DNA of 50,160 nucleotides from Verrucomicrobiales bacterium (GCA_028033615.1 JAOFDG010000007.1:1-50160), one strand, 5' to 3'; shown: positions 26,109-35,350, numbered from the stretch's first letter. Notes: generated by a model not told the origin, from the sequence alone. Numbers and translations: made by a program.

Positions 26109-27173
26109 TTATAATTCTTTTCGTGAAGGCGGGGTATACTTTTGATCACCACTCAAGGATCTTAAGAATTCAACCAAATCCTCAACGTCTCGGTTAGATA
26201 AATTTAAAGATCCCATGATAGGAGAGAGTAAAGGATCTTTACTCTCTCCCTCATTATAAAATTGAACAACTTCTTTGAGCGTACTTAATGAACCATCATG
26301 CATGTAAGGTGAAGTCTCAGCTACATTTCTAAGGGTCGGAGTTTTAAATGCTCTTTTTTCATATTCAAATTTTGTTGCTTCATACCTCCCAAAATCTTCA
26401 GGAAGGCCAAGCTTTTTACTTCTATAACTAACACCTGTATTGTGAAATTGATTGTCACTAAAAAGTACACCTGGACCGGCAATAGAATGACATTGCCAAC
26501 ACTGGGCTTGCCCCGCAAATAATTGATATCCACGCTGAGCTGGCTCATTCATAGCATCATCCTGTCCTTCGTAATACCATTTATCGTATCCCGAATTACC
26601 TGATATGAGGGTTCTTTGAAAAGCCGAAAGAGAAATAGCCAAATTAGTTTCACTAAGTCCCCCTAACCCAAAAGCTTTAGTAAATAATTCAACATAAGCT
26701 TTCTTCTTTTCAAGTTTTTGTAAAACATCAGACACGCTAGAATTGCCCATCTCGTCATGCGCTAGAATAGGCTGCCAGGCTTGCTCTTCTAAGGTAGCGG
26801 CTCGTCCGTCAACAAACATTGATTGAGCAAACGCAATATTCAAAAGCGTTGGTGTATTTCTTTGTCCTATTTTACCTCCAACTCCTGAGGAAAGACGCTT
26901 TCCATTTTCAGTAAATCCCTGTTCAGGAATGTGGCAAGTTGCACACGAAACCGCACCATTAATAGATAGGAATGGATCAAAAAATAATTTCTCTCCAAGT
27001 TTGATTACAGAGTGATTAAACAGTGATTTTTTTGGCATCTTAATAGATGGCAATCCAACTGCAGGATCCTCAACGTCTGGAATCTTAAGTTCAGCCTTAG
27101 ATACCATAGCAAATAAGATTCCAAAAAATGCTAGTATGAAAATACCCGAGATTTTTTTTATGTAATCCACCAA
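26109..27173 (-). CDS. Di-haem cytochrome c peroxidase (MauG/CCP family)
   Basis: A 354-residue exported protein (hydrophobic N-terminus about 8-24). Two c-type haem sites are visible: CATCH (77-81) in AVSCATCHIPEQGFT and CWQCH (225-229) in GQAQCWQCHSIAGPG. Other family landmarks are LGEKLFFDPFLS (59-70), RNTPTLLNIAF (105-115), FVDGRAATLEEQA (120-132) and FKTPTLRNVAETSPYMHDGS (near 275) with a candidate axial Met. Family members reduce peroxide in the periplasm with electrons from small cytochromes, or modify proteins oxidatively (MauG). Which role applies cannot be read here. Immediately upstream of the hypothetical membrane protein gene. Confidence 0.92.
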   Translation of the reverse strand: MVDYIKKISGIFILAFFGILFAMVSKAELKIPDVEDPAVGLPSIKMPKKSLFNHSVIKLGEKLFFDPFLSINGAVSCATCHIPEQGFTENGKRLSSGVGGKIGQRNTPTLLNIAFAQSMFVDGRAATLEEQAWQPILAHDEMGNSSVSDVLQKLEKKKAYVELFTKAFGLGGLSETNLAISLSAFQRTLISGNSGYDKWYYEGQDDAMNEPAQRGYQLFAGQAQCWQCHSIAGPGVLFSDNQFHNTGVSYRSKKLGLPEDFGRYEATKFEYEKRAFKTPTLRNVAETSPYMHDGSLSTLKEVVQFYNEGESKDPLLSPIMGSLNLSNRDVEDLVEFLRSLSGDQKYTPPSRKEL

Positions 27174-27243
27174 CTATATGAAAATACCTTTTTAGATAAT
27201 CTGCAAGCTCTTAGACATTTCAGATTATGCATATATATTCTAT

Positions 27244-27594
27244 ATGATATCCAAAGATCCTGAATCTTTAAATTATAATATATTACAAGACTCAATTCCT
27301 GATGCTGATTATCAGATTGAAAAATATACAGGTATTGTTAGTTGGGAATATCTTGAGAAACATTTCCTTAATGATTCGATCATATATGTAGATGAAAAAC
27401 TTGATATAAAGGATGTTGGAAAAACTATTGCCGATGATAACAAAGAAAAAGTAAGTAACTGGTTAGCCTCAGGTGATATATTAAAACCAGGAAAACCTCA
27501 TGCAGAGCACTGGAGGAAATCTCGGACAAATTTCGTAGCGCTCGTAATTTCTCCATTTGTGCTTATTAAAGAATGCACTAAAAAAGAAAATTAA
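27244..27594 (+). CDS. DUF2288-like protein
   Basis: A 116-residue soluble protein. The pattern EKYTGIVSWEYLEKHFLNDS, then IIYVDEKLDIKDVGKTIADD, VSNWLASGDI and VALVISPFVLIKE at the C-terminus matches the general layout of the DUF2288 family as I recall it (TA-W-EL start, LDL-VA-A-D middle, WAVV-SPWVL end). The function is unknown in the literature I know. It stands alone, divergent from the peroxidase gene (70 bp) and convergent with the desaturase (2 bp between stops). Confidence 0.6.
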   Translation: MISKDPESLNYNILQDSIPDADYQIEKYTGIVSWEYLEKHFLNDSIIYVDEKLDIKDVGKTIADDNKEKVSNWLASGDILKPGKPHAEHWRKSRTNFVALVISPFVLIKECTKKEN

Positions 27595-27596
27595 AA

Positions 27597-28694
27597 TTAT
27601 GCTAAGGAAGCTTCACGCTCACCCCTAACCACTTTGAATTGCTTCCAGGTAATGAGTTCTTTTTGGGATTCATCCCATAATCGAAAATGCATGCATCTGA
27701 AACTACTTAATAAAGTCAATTCAGTCACATTTGAAAATGCTGGATGAGAATTGTGACAAGCTTCTAAATTATAATTAGGAATTCTGGTGCTGAGGTGATG
27801 AAGATGATGAAAGCCAATGTTACCTGTAAACCATTGAAGAACTTTGGGTAGTTTATAAAATGAGCTTCCATCTAAAGCAGCAGACGTGTACTCCCAATGC
27901 TCGTGTCTTTCCCAATAGACTCCTTCAAATTGATGCTGAACATAAAATAGCCAAACCCCAGCAGTGGCAGCAATAGAAATAATGAATAACTGAAACAATA
28001 AAAACATGAATGAGCCAAATACTATGCATCCTATTGTCATCAACGATAATAAAGCTAAGTTAGTGCAAATGACCGCTTTGCGGTTAGCTGGGCTAGCTGT
28101 GGGCGCGGGAAATCTTTCCCTAACTAAAAAAATGTAAGTAGGTGCAAATCCAAAGAGGAATAATGGGTGCCTCCAAGCTCTGTAACTGAGCTTTTGAAGT
28201 TTTGAAAGTGCAAGGTACTCATCGACCATAAGCGTCCAAACATCACCCATACCCCTTCTATCAATGTCTCCCACGGTTGCATGGTGGACATTGTGTTCCC
28301 AAGTCCAATGCTTAAAGGTGGTAAAAGCCAAAGTTCCAGTTATAAAACCAAAAATTTGGTTGAGCTTTTTTTTCTTAAAAAACGATTGATGTCCGCAGTC
28401 ATGAAAGATGATGAATATCCTTACTGTTAAACCTGCACCAAGGATGAAGAGAGGAACATAGTAGTACCATAGACCCTGATTCTTGAAATTGATGAGGATT
28501 AATGACCATACAAAAAAGTACAAACCCAATGTAGAAACGAGCTGCCAAGATGATTTCCAAATTGACGGCTTTTCAAATTCAGAAACTATTTTCTTCCACT
28601 TCGAAACTTCGAGAATTGAAGGTTTTTCGACTTCATGGCTTGGTGCCTCTGAAGGCTTGCCAGAGTTTTTGAGTTGTGAGTTTGTGTTGAGCAA
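27597..28694 (-). CDS. Membrane fatty-acid desaturase
   Basis: A 365-residue integral-membrane di-iron desaturase. The three His boxes are present: HDCGH (98-102), HNVHH (134-138) and GFHHLHHLS near residue 294, with four or so membrane helices between. The pattern HDCGHQSFF ... WTWEHNVHHATVGD resembles acyl-lipid delta-12/omega-6 type desaturases, which put double bonds in membrane fatty acids and adjust fluidity in the cold. Regioselectivity cannot be fixed by reading. The N-terminal 45 residues are soluble. A 190-bp AT-rich gap separates it from the cyclic-nucleotide-binding gene; nothing definite was seen there. Confidence 0.92.
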   Translation of the reverse strand: MLNTNSQLKNSGKPSEAPSHEVEKPSILEVSKWKKIVSEFEKPSIWKSSWQLVSTLGLYFFVWSLILINFKNQGLWYYYVPLFILGAGLTVRIFIIFHDCGHQSFFKKKKLNQIFGFITGTLAFTTFKHWTWEHNVHHATVGDIDRRGMGDVWTLMVDEYLALSKLQKLSYRAWRHPLFLFGFAPTYIFLVRERFPAPTASPANRKAVICTNLALLSLMTIGCIVFGSFMFLLFQLFIISIAATAGVWLFYVQHQFEGVYWERHEHWEYTSAALDGSSFYKLPKVLQWFTGNIGFHHLHHLSTRIPNYNLEACHNSHPAFSNVTELTLLSSFRCMHFRLWDESQKELITWKQFKVVRGEREASLA

Positions 28695-28884
28695 GGTGAT
28701 TATTAAGAACGTAAACGAACAAATATCAATTTTTAGTTCTAAAAAATCTTTTTAATACAATTTAATAACCATTTAAGATTCTAAGTATTAGACACTTAAG
28801 AATATTTAATTGCTAATGTAATTTATAAAAAAATAAGAACCTATTTCAGAATTTAAACCAAAATAACCCTGTATTTTTAGAGCA

Positions 28885-29379
28885 TTAATAGTCTTGCTCT
28901 AAATAATGAGACTTAACATCGTAAATATGGTGCAACATTTTCTCATTATATAACCTAATTCTCTTACATAGAATTTTTGCTAACTCTTTCATTATTTCAA
29001 AACTAGCATGCTGATCAGATAACAAAAAATCAGTAAAATCATTATCTGATATTTGCCATAGTTGAGCACTATTTGAAATAACCCTAGCAGTGGCACTAGC
29101 CTTTTGGGGATCAATAACACTCATTTCTCCAACGACATCACTCGGTCCCAAGTTCATTACGGTTAAACTTTCACCATTTGCTCTAATCTTTACACTAACT
29201 TCACCAGAAATTATTAAAGACATTTTACTGTGAGCTTGACCCTGAACAGACAAGTAATCGCCACTTTTCTTGGTTTCAAAATTTCCAACATTGACCAATC
29301 TTTCACGCACATCACTTTCAAGGTTTGCAAGAAACCCCATTTCTTTAGATAAGGAATTAAAATCATCCATAACGATCAT
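28885..29379 (-). CDS. Cyclic-nucleotide-binding domain protein
   Basis: A 164-residue protein consisting of one cNMP-binding domain (about residues 13-135). The phosphate-binding cassette is in the segment VVGEMSVIDPQKASATARV, where GEMS and the ARV end match the family pattern GExx...R(T)A/ARV; the barrel starts SGDYLSVQGQAHSKMSLIIS. There is no DNA-binding helix-turn-helix after the C-helix, so it is not a CRP-type transcription factor. It may be a stand-alone sensor that acts by protein contact. The desaturase lies downstream on the same strand, 190 bp away. Met4 is an alternative start. Confidence 0.85.
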   Translation of the reverse strand: MIVMDDFNSLSKEMGFLANLESDVRERLVNVGNFETKKSGDYLSVQGQAHSKMSLIISGEVSVKIRANGESLTVMNLGPSDVVGEMSVIDPQKASATARVISNSAQLWQISDNDFTDFLLSDQHASFEIMKELAKILCKRIRLYNEKMLHHIYDVKSHYLEQDY

Positions 29380-29465
29380 ATTGTATTAACGGCTGTAAGG
29401 AGGCTAACATCACTTGATAATGGGTGACGTAAATGTAACTTTTAAATATAAGCAGAATTAATACC

Positions 29466-30824
29466 ATGAACTCATTTAATCACTATTATCTAATAATTCT
29501 GAATCTGTTTCCTGGATTATTCTTTTGCTCAATAATTTTAGCTAATGGTAATAGTACTAACATTATACATATAATGGTTGATGACCTTGGCTATGGAGAC
29601 CTTGGTTGTTATGGGCAAAAGACGATTAAAACCCCAAACTTAGATAGAATGGCTGAGAGGGGGGGTAAATTCACAGACTACTACTCTGGCAACACAGTTT
29701 GTAGACCATCTCGACTTTCTCTTTGGACTGGAAAGCACATGGGGCACACACCGATTTATTCAAACGCTAGCTACATTTTCAAACCAGAAGATATAACAGT
29801 CGCAGAGCTTTTAAAAACCAAAGGTTACATTACTGGTGGAGTCGGCAAATGGGCTATGGGCGGAGTCGGAACAAAAGGTCACCCTAACGATAACGGTTTT
29901 GAGTATTGGTTTGGTTATCTTGATCAAGGCCAAGCCCATAACTACTATCCTCCCTTGCTCTGGAGAAATAAGGAAAAGGTATTCCTTAAAGGTAATGTTT
30001 TAACAAATTCTTTGGTAGACAGGAAAAGGGTATCCAAGATTAGGACGACTTATTCTCATGATTTAATAACAGCAGAAGCTTTAAATTTTATTCAAAAACA
30101 TAAAAGGAAACCTTTTCTACTTCATGTGCACTGGACTATTCCTCATGCCAATAATGAGGGAGGAAGGGCAACCGGGGATGGTATGGAAGTGCCCGATTAT
30201 GGTATTTATGAAAGTGAGAAATGGTCATCTGTAAAAAAAGGTGCTGCAGCAATGATCACGAGAATGGACAGTGATGTTGGTAAAATAATAAACCTTTTAG
30301 AGAAACTTAAACTTAAAGAAAACACTTTAGTTTTTTTCACCTCTGACAATGGACCGCACTCGGAGGGAGGACATAAACATGAAACTTTTAATTCTAATGG
30401 ACCATTAAGAGGGTATAAGAGAGATCTATATGAGGGAGGAATAAGAGTACCAGCAATAGCCTACTGGCCAAAAACCATAAAAGCAGGAACAATATTTAGT
30501 AAACCCATGGCCTTCTGGGACTGGATGCCAACAGCCTGTGATATTGCATCCGTAGAGCCTCCTGAAAACATTGATGGATTATCTTTTCTTCCATCCCTAA
30601 GAGGCAATCATGAAGACCAACAGAGCCATGATTATCTTTTTTGGAAATTTTCTAATAAAAAAGCTATTAGAAAAGGAAATTGGAAAGGTGTCATAACTGG
30701 AACTAACAGAGATATGGAGCTTTATGATTTGAAATCAGATATTAGTGAGAGAAAAAATTTGGCCAGAAAATATCCAGAAAAAGTTCGCGAGTTGAATCAG
30801 ATAATCGGAAAATACAAAAAATAA
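29466..30824 (+). CDS. Secreted arylsulfatase-like sulfatase
   Basis: A 452-residue sulfatase with a signal peptide (to about residue 26). The metal-binding IIHIMVDDLGYGDLGCYG (33-50) has Asp39 and Asp40; the formylglycine site is CRPSRLSLWTGK with Cys79. HWTIPHANNEGG and FTSDNGPHSEGGHKHE give the remaining active-site residues, and the C-terminal LYDLKSDISERKNLARKYPE is a standard sulfatase ending. The CRPSR core and LGYGDLGCYG opening are of the arylsulfatase-A-like branch, different from the CNPSR enzyme at 2389. Probably acts on sulfated polysaccharides outside the cytoplasm. It lies 16 bp upstream of fxsA on the same strand. Confidence 0.92.
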   Translation: MNSFNHYYLIILNLFPGLFFCSIILANGNSTNIIHIMVDDLGYGDLGCYGQKTIKTPNLDRMAERGGKFTDYYSGNTVCRPSRLSLWTGKHMGHTPIYSNASYIFKPEDITVAELLKTKGYITGGVGKWAMGGVGTKGHPNDNGFEYWFGYLDQGQAHNYYPPLLWRNKEKVFLKGNVLTNSLVDRKRVSKIRTTYSHDLITAEALNFIQKHKRKPFLLHVHWTIPHANNEGGRATGDGMEVPDYGIYESEKWSSVKKGAAAMITRMDSDVGKIINLLEKLKLKENTLVFFTSDNGPHSEGGHKHETFNSNGPLRGYKRDLYEGGIRVPAIAYWPKTIKAGTIFSKPMAFWDWMPTACDIASVEPPENIDGLSFLPSLRGNHEDQQSHDYLFWKFSNKKAIRKGNWKGVITGTNRDMELYDLKSDISERKNLARKYPEKVRELNQIIGKYKK

Positions 30825-30840
30825 TAATTTCTTTTAATCA

Positions 30841-31296
30841 ATGTTTGTAAAGCTTCTAGCACTATTTCTTATAGTTCCAATTATTGAACTATATGTGATG
30901 CTCCAAATCGGAAAAGTCATAGGCTTAGGGATAACCATTCTAATTATTTTCATAACCGCTTTTATTGGAGCCAAACTAACCAAATCTCAGGGAATCCAAG
31001 CTATAAAAAATGGCCGCTCAGCATTTATGAGTGGTAAACTGCCACACAAAGAAGTGATAGACGGTGTCCTCATTATTATTGCAGGAGTCGTTCTCTTAAC
31101 GCCTGGATTTTTGACTGATCTACTTGGATTTTCTTTACTAATTCCCACTCTAAGGTCCTCGTATAGGGAACTACTAATCAACTACTTTAAAACTCGAATC
31201 GTCATCCAGCGTAGAGGCCAGAATAATAACAAGAAATCGAAGCCTGATGAAACAGACGATCAAACTATTTTAGAAGCTGAAATCATTGATGATTAA
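30841..31296 (+). CDS. fxsA: FxsA family membrane protein
   Basis: A 151-residue membrane protein of the FxsA family. It starts MFVKLLALFLIVPIIELYVM, has GKVIGLGITILIIFITAFIG, and the characteristic cytoplasmic loop AKLTKSQGIQAI, followed by GVLIIIAGVVLLTPGFLTDL, the best-conserved part of the family, and a basic hydrophilic tail. FxsA was named for suppressing F-exclusion of phage T7 in E. coli; its cellular role is otherwise poorly known. Convergent with yebC (7 bp between stops). Confidence 0.9.
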   Translation: MFVKLLALFLIVPIIELYVMLQIGKVIGLGITILIIFITAFIGAKLTKSQGIQAIKNGRSAFMSGKLPHKEVIDGVLIIIAGVVLLTPGFLTDLLGFSLLIPTLRSSYRELLINYFKTRIVIQRRGQNNNKKSKPDETDDQTILEAEIIDD

Positions 31297-31303
31297 ATTT
31301 TTA

Positions 31304-32014
31304 TCAGGCAATATTCGTAAACACTGACTGAACATCATCATCGTCTTCAATCTTATCAATTAGAAGTTCTATTTCTTCGATTTGTAAATCTTGTAAATCT
31401 ATTGGAGACGTCGGCTTCCTCTGAAGATTTGCTTTAACGTTCTGAATGTCTAGTTCAGAAACAGCATTGGTCAGACTTCCAAAAGCTGTGAATTGACCCT
31501 CGAGATATGCGGTTTCATCATTAAATGCTAATTCCTCTAATCCATGATCAATGAGGTCGAGTTCAATTTCATCCATATCCATACCCTCAATTACCGGAAA
31601 TTGAATAACTGCTTTTCTTGAAAACATAAACTCCAATGATCCAGTCTGAACCATTTCACCTCCATTCTTATTGAGAATCATTTTTAAGTTGGCCACGGTA
31701 CGGTTGGTGTTGTCTGTAGCGGTTTCAATAAAGAACAAAGATCCATGAGGACCTTTAGCCTCATAGTTAATCTCATTGTAATTAGCCCCGTCACCACCAG
31801 CAGCACGCTTGATTGCCTTATCGATATTATCTTTAGGCATATTCTCAGCTTTAGCATTGCTAATTGCAGTCCTAAGAGCACTGTTAGATTCAGGATCAAT
31901 TCCCCCAGCCTTAGCAGCAATTGTAATAGATCTTGCAAGCTTGGGAAAAACCTTGGACATTTTATCCCAACGTTTTTCTTTTGATGCGCGACGATATTCA
32001 AATGCTCTTCCCAT
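31304..32014 (-). CDS. yebC: YebC/PmpR family protein
   Basis: A 236-residue YebC family protein. The opening MGRAFEYRRASKEKRWDKMS is the variant start used by Bacteroidetes and PVC bacteria in place of MAGHSKWANIKHRK. Family signatures follow: SNSALRTAISNAKAENMPKD, then NIDKAIKRAAGG, YEAKGPHGSLFFIETATDN near 84 and MVQTGSLEFMFSRKAV near 120. Members were described as transcription regulators and more recently as factors helping translation of proline-rich stretches (TACO1 in mitochondria); which applies here is not visible. It is divergent from the SOUL gene, 85 bp apart. Confidence 0.95.
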   Translation of the reverse strand: MGRAFEYRRASKEKRWDKMSKVFPKLARSITIAAKAGGIDPESNSALRTAISNAKAENMPKDNIDKAIKRAAGGDGANYNEINYEAKGPHGSLFFIETATDNTNRTVANLKMILNKNGGEMVQTGSLEFMFSRKAVIQFPVIEGMDMDEIELDLIDHGLEELAFNDETAYLEGQFTAFGSLTNAVSELDIQNVKANLQRKPTSPIDLQDLQIEEIELLIDKIEDDDDVQSVFTNIA

Positions 32015-32099
32015 AACTAATAAAAAATGCTCATAATTTGTATTTACGCAAGTTAGCTAATTAAAATAAGGACAAAATTATAATAAATCACTCAAAACG

Positions 32100-32729
32100 A
32101 TGAATAAAAAAATAAATCTATGCATACTTAGTATTATGTTGGCTGGATCAGCTCTAGGATTTGCAGGGATCAAATTAACCAGAAGTGGTTATGAATCTCC
32201 TGAATACACATCCAAAAAGCATTCTAACGGCTTTGAAGTTCGCTCTTACTCTAGCATGACAATCGTGAGCACCAGAAAGGAAGTTTCTCAAAATAGAAAT
32301 GAACGTGACTCTAGATTTATGAGGCTGTTTAAATATATCGATAAATCTAATACCAAAAACAAAAAAATTGCCATGACTACGCCCGTGTTTATGGGAATGG
32401 AGGGTAATGAGGGAGAAATGAGTTTTGTGATTCCCAAAAAAGTTGCTAGTGAAGGAGCTCCGGCTCCGGCTTCTGACTCCCTTCAAGTGAAAGAGATGAA
32501 GCCTGTCACTTTTGCAGCAATGCGTTTCAGAGGAAAACCTTCAAAGGAGAGTTCTGCCGCTATAGAATTAATAAAGAAAGTCAAGAGCGCTGGACTAGAG
32601 ATTGAAAAGAATACAAAACCAATATTTGCATACTATGATCCACCATGGATACCTTTCTTCTTAAGAAAAAATGAAGTTCTAATAAAAATCGTGGCACCAA
32701 AAAAAAATATTAAGACTAATAAAAAATAA
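32100..32729 (+). CDS. SOUL haem-binding family protein
   Basis: A 209-residue protein with a hydrophobic N-terminus (about 6-22) that is a signal peptide or membrane anchor. The SOUL pattern is clear: YTSKKHSNGFEVRSYSSM (about 36-53), RLFKYIDKSNTKNKKIAMTT, then PVFMG, the MSFVIPKK segment and MRFRGKPSKESSAAIELIK, ending with YDPPWIPFFLRKNEVLIKI. The TTPV and PPW-P-F-RKNEV motifs are diagnostic. SOUL/HBP proteins bind haem or related tetrapyrroles, but the bacterial role is unknown. The stop overlaps the mazG start by one base (TAATG), so the two are likely co-translated. Confidence 0.9.
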   Translation: MNKKINLCILSIMLAGSALGFAGIKLTRSGYESPEYTSKKHSNGFEVRSYSSMTIVSTRKEVSQNRNERDSRFMRLFKYIDKSNTKNKKIAMTTPVFMGMEGNEGEMSFVIPKKVASEGAPAPASDSLQVKEMKPVTFAAMRFRGKPSKESSAAIELIKKVKSAGLEIEKNTKPIFAYYDPPWIPFFLRKNEVLIKIVAPKKNIKTNKK

Positions 32730-33538
32730 TGCCTGAGGCTCCTGATAAATCAATAGAACCAATTGAGCGACTTAGAACCATAGTAAGAATTTTGAGAGGG
32801 CCGGGTGGATGCCCTTGGGATATAGAGCAAACCCAAGAAAGTTTGATTCCCAATATTCTAGAAGAGGCCTATGAAGCAGCCGATGCAATTAGAACAAAAA
32901 ACAGAGAAAACATTATTGAAGAGCTCGGCGACCTACTTCTGCAAGTTGTCATGCAATGTGAAATTGCATCTGAATCAAATAATTTCAACCTTGAGGATAC
33001 CGCGAATGAAATTTCTGAAAAATTAATACGCAGGCATCCTCATGTATTTGGAGAAGAAGAAATCAGTGATGCTGAATCGGTAATCAATAAGTGGGAAGAA
33101 ATTAAAAGGAAGGAAAAAGGCGGGGGGAAACAACGTATCTTACAAAGTGTTACCAAGGGGCTACCCTCTTTGATTAAAGCTCACGAAATACAAAAGAAAG
33201 TAGAAAAAGTTGGGTTCGACTGGCCTGAAGCAAAGAGCGTCATCGTTAAAATTAGAGAAGAAATTGATGAAGTCGAATCTGCGATTACTGAGGGCGGGGC
33301 GACAAAAAGCAATAGTCACTTGGCTGAGGAAATTGGTGACCTTTTATTTGCTGTCACTAACCTTACACGAAAAATAGGTCTAGACTCTGAATCATTATTG
33401 GCAGCGGCTAATGAAAAATTCACAAGGCGCTTCAATGAACTTGAGGAAATTCTAGAGGAAAATGGCTCAAATGTGGTAGATGCAAACCTTGAAAGCATGG
33501 AAAAAGCTTGGAACAAAGTTAAGAATAAAGAACCTTGA
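32729..33538 (+). CDS. mazG: Nucleoside triphosphate pyrophosphohydrolase MazG
   Basis: A 269-residue two-domain MazG, which hydrolyses NTPs and dNTPs to monophosphates and pyrophosphate and cleans the nucleotide pool. The first domain contains GGCPWDIEQTQESL (26-39), the Mg-binding EExxE at 45-49 and EELGD at 64-68; HVFGEEEISDAESVINKWEE is the linker typical of the family; the second domain repeats the acidic motifs in REEIDEVESAI and EEIGDLLFAVTNL. Length and starts are standard. It follows the SOUL gene with a one-base overlap; terC follows 38 bp later. Confidence 0.96.
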   Translation: MPEAPDKSIEPIERLRTIVRILRGPGGCPWDIEQTQESLIPNILEEAYEAADAIRTKNRENIIEELGDLLLQVVMQCEIASESNNFNLEDTANEISEKLIRRHPHVFGEEEISDAESVINKWEEIKRKEKGGGKQRILQSVTKGLPSLIKAHEIQKKVEKVGFDWPEAKSVIVKIREEIDEVESAITEGGATKSNSHLAEEIGDLLFAVTNLTRKIGLDSESLLAAANEKFTRRFNELEEILEENGSNVVDANLESMEKAWNKVKNKEP

Positions 33539-33576
33539 AATTGATGGTATTTTCCTAAATTATTAATCTTTAAAAA

Positions 33577-34392
33577 ATGGAAATTCTAGAGCAATTATTT
33601 ACCCTACTAATGCTTTTACTGCTACAGGCGGTACTTGGTTTTGATAACCTTTTATATATTTCTATCGAATCAAAACGTGCTCCAAAAGATAAGCAAGCCT
33701 ATGTCAGAAAACTTGGGATTGGAATTGCGGTAGCTGCAAGAATTATTCTTCTCTTTCTTTTGACTAGTGTCATATCTGCATTCACAGAGCCATTCTGGAA
33801 TCTGAATTTTTGGGGGCTCATCGAAGGAAGCCTAAACCTAGAAAGTGTTATTGTTCTCTTCGGGGGTATTTTCATTTTATATACAGCGGTAAAAGAAATA
33901 TTTCATCTTATCGGAACAGAAGACCTACATGGAGACTCTAATGAAAAAAACTCTAAGTCTGTTGGAATGGTCATTAGCACAATTGTTTTAATGAATTTAG
34001 TTTTCTCATTTGATTCAATTTTAAGTGCTATGGCGTTAGCACAAGAACCTATTTTAAATGAATCTGGTGATCCCACAGGTGAAACTCGTTATATTATGTG
34101 GGTAATGGCAACAGCAATAATATTGAGCGGCATTCTAATGATTGTACTTGCTGATAAAGTTTCTGATTTTCTTCAAAAAAATAGGCTCTATGAAATTCTA
34201 GGATTATTTATTCTATTCATTGTCGGGATAATGTTAATTTCCGAAGGGGCTCATAAGGCACACCTTAAGTTGTTTGGAAATGAAGTAATGCCTATGACCA
34301 AAACAACTTTCTACTTTGTTATAGCCATCTTAGTGATAATTGATATCGTCCAAGGAAAGTACCAAAAGAAGCTAATAGCTAAAAAACAATAA
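33577..34392 (+). CDS. TerC family integral membrane protein
   Basis: A 271-residue protein with about seven to eight membrane helices. The TerC family marks are acidic residues within helices: LQAVLGFDNLLYIS (16-29) and NLVFSFDSILSAMAL near 145, plus a charged cytoplasmic loop (LIGTEDLHGDSNEK). Members are linked to tellurite resistance and, in better-studied cases such as MeeF/MeeY or Alx, to manganese export; the acidic pairs suit a divalent cation. The substrate here is inference. The next gene on the opposite strand ends 7 bp away. Confidence 0.88.
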   Translation: MEILEQLFTLLMLLLLQAVLGFDNLLYISIESKRAPKDKQAYVRKLGIGIAVAARIILLFLLTSVISAFTEPFWNLNFWGLIEGSLNLESVIVLFGGIFILYTAVKEIFHLIGTEDLHGDSNEKNSKSVGMVISTIVLMNLVFSFDSILSAMALAQEPILNESGDPTGETRYIMWVMATAIILSGILMIVLADKVSDFLQKNRLYEILGLFILFIVGIMLISEGAHKAHLKLFGNEVMPMTKTTFYFVIAILVIIDIVQGKYQKKLIAKKQ

Positions 34393-34399
34393 TGATAGA

Positions 34400-35350
34400 C
34401 TAATGATCTGCATAGTCTAAAGCCTGCGCCGCACTCCCTATAATACCTGACTCATTACCAAAAAATGCGGGTAAGATCTTCAAATCTTGAGCTATCACAT
34501 CCGACACCTGACTTTTAATTTTCTCCTTAAGTGGATCAAATAAGAATCGTCCTGCCTTGGCAACACCTCCTCCTATTACGAAAGCATCTGGATTCAACAA
34601 CCATGCCGTACTTGCCAGTGCCGATGCGAGCCACTCGGAAACCTGATCCCAAATTTCGATAGCAATCAAATCTCCTTTTTTTGCCTTATTTGTCACCTCT
34701 TCAGGGGTCCAACCGCCATCTGGTAAATCCTTACCTTGAAATCGATTTTCAGCTAGTTCACAAATTTGTTTATTACCCATGTAGCATTCTAGTGCTCCTT
34801 TTAACCCATATGCATTTGAAGGGCCGCGATAATCGATGGAGTAATTTCCAAGCTCTCCAGCAGCAAAATTACTGCCTCTGTAAAGTTTACCATCAATAAT
34901 TAAGCCTCCTCCAATACCAGTTCCTAAAGTTAATGCTACAACATTAGAACATCCTTGAGCGGCTCCATAACGGTACTCAGCGTATGCCATACAATTAGCA
35001 TCATTGTCTACATGAACAGGAAGATTCAATTCTTTCTGCATAATATCTTTCAAAGCAATGTCGTTCCAACCAGGAACGTTTGTGAGCATATGTATATGAC
35101 CATTATCAAAATCAACTAGACCTGGAACACCACACCCAACGGTGATTATTTCTTCCTTTTCTCTGAATTCATTTACGACTTCAACCATAGCAGAAATGAG
35201 AGAATCGACCGTTTCAAAATCTGATGTTTTAAGAGACCTTACGTTATTATTTTCTTCCGAAAGTAATTGAGATAAAGATCCGATCTTCACTGATGTACCA
35301 CCAAAATCAATACCGATGGCTGAGCCTCTAGTTAAATTATCGGTTTTCAT
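34400..35350 (-). CDS. ROK family sugar kinase (glucokinase-like)
   Basis: A 316-residue ROK kinase. The phosphate loop is GIDFGGTSVKIG (13-24); the second phosphate motif is ALTLGTGIGGGLIIDGKLY near 143-161, with VDNDANCMAYAEYRYG near 119 giving the catalytic Asp. The usual zinc-binding CxCGxxGCxE is not present; in its place is a GALECYMG segment, so this is a zinc-less ROK protein. No DNA-binding domain, so it is an enzyme rather than a repressor. Glucose is a plausible substrate, given the amylase elsewhere in the window. Its start overlaps the end of coaX by 14 bp. Confidence 0.87.
   Translation of the reverse strand: MKTDNLTRGSAIGIDFGGTSVKIGSLSQLLSEENNNVRSLKTSDFETVDSLISAMVEVVNEFREKEEIITVGCGVPGLVDFDNGHIHMLTNVPGWNDIALKDIMQKELNLPVHVDNDANCMAYAEYRYGAAQGCSNVVALTLGTGIGGGLIIDGKLYRGSNFAAGELGNYSIDYRGPSNAYGLKGALECYMGNKQICELAENRFQGKDLPDGGWTPEEVTNKAKKGDLIAIEIWDQVSEWLASALASTAWLLNPDAFVIGGGVAKAGRFLFDPLKEKIKSQVSDVIAQDLKILPAFFGNESGIIGSAAQALDYADH

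Noticed and set aside
28695-28884. Possible small gene or RNA in the gap before the desaturase
   Set aside because: AT-rich with only a weak imperfect repeat (around 28776-28800); nothing supportable.
31684-32036. Overlapping frames within the yebC region
   Set aside because: They lie in other frames of a clear full-length YebC gene and have no family features.
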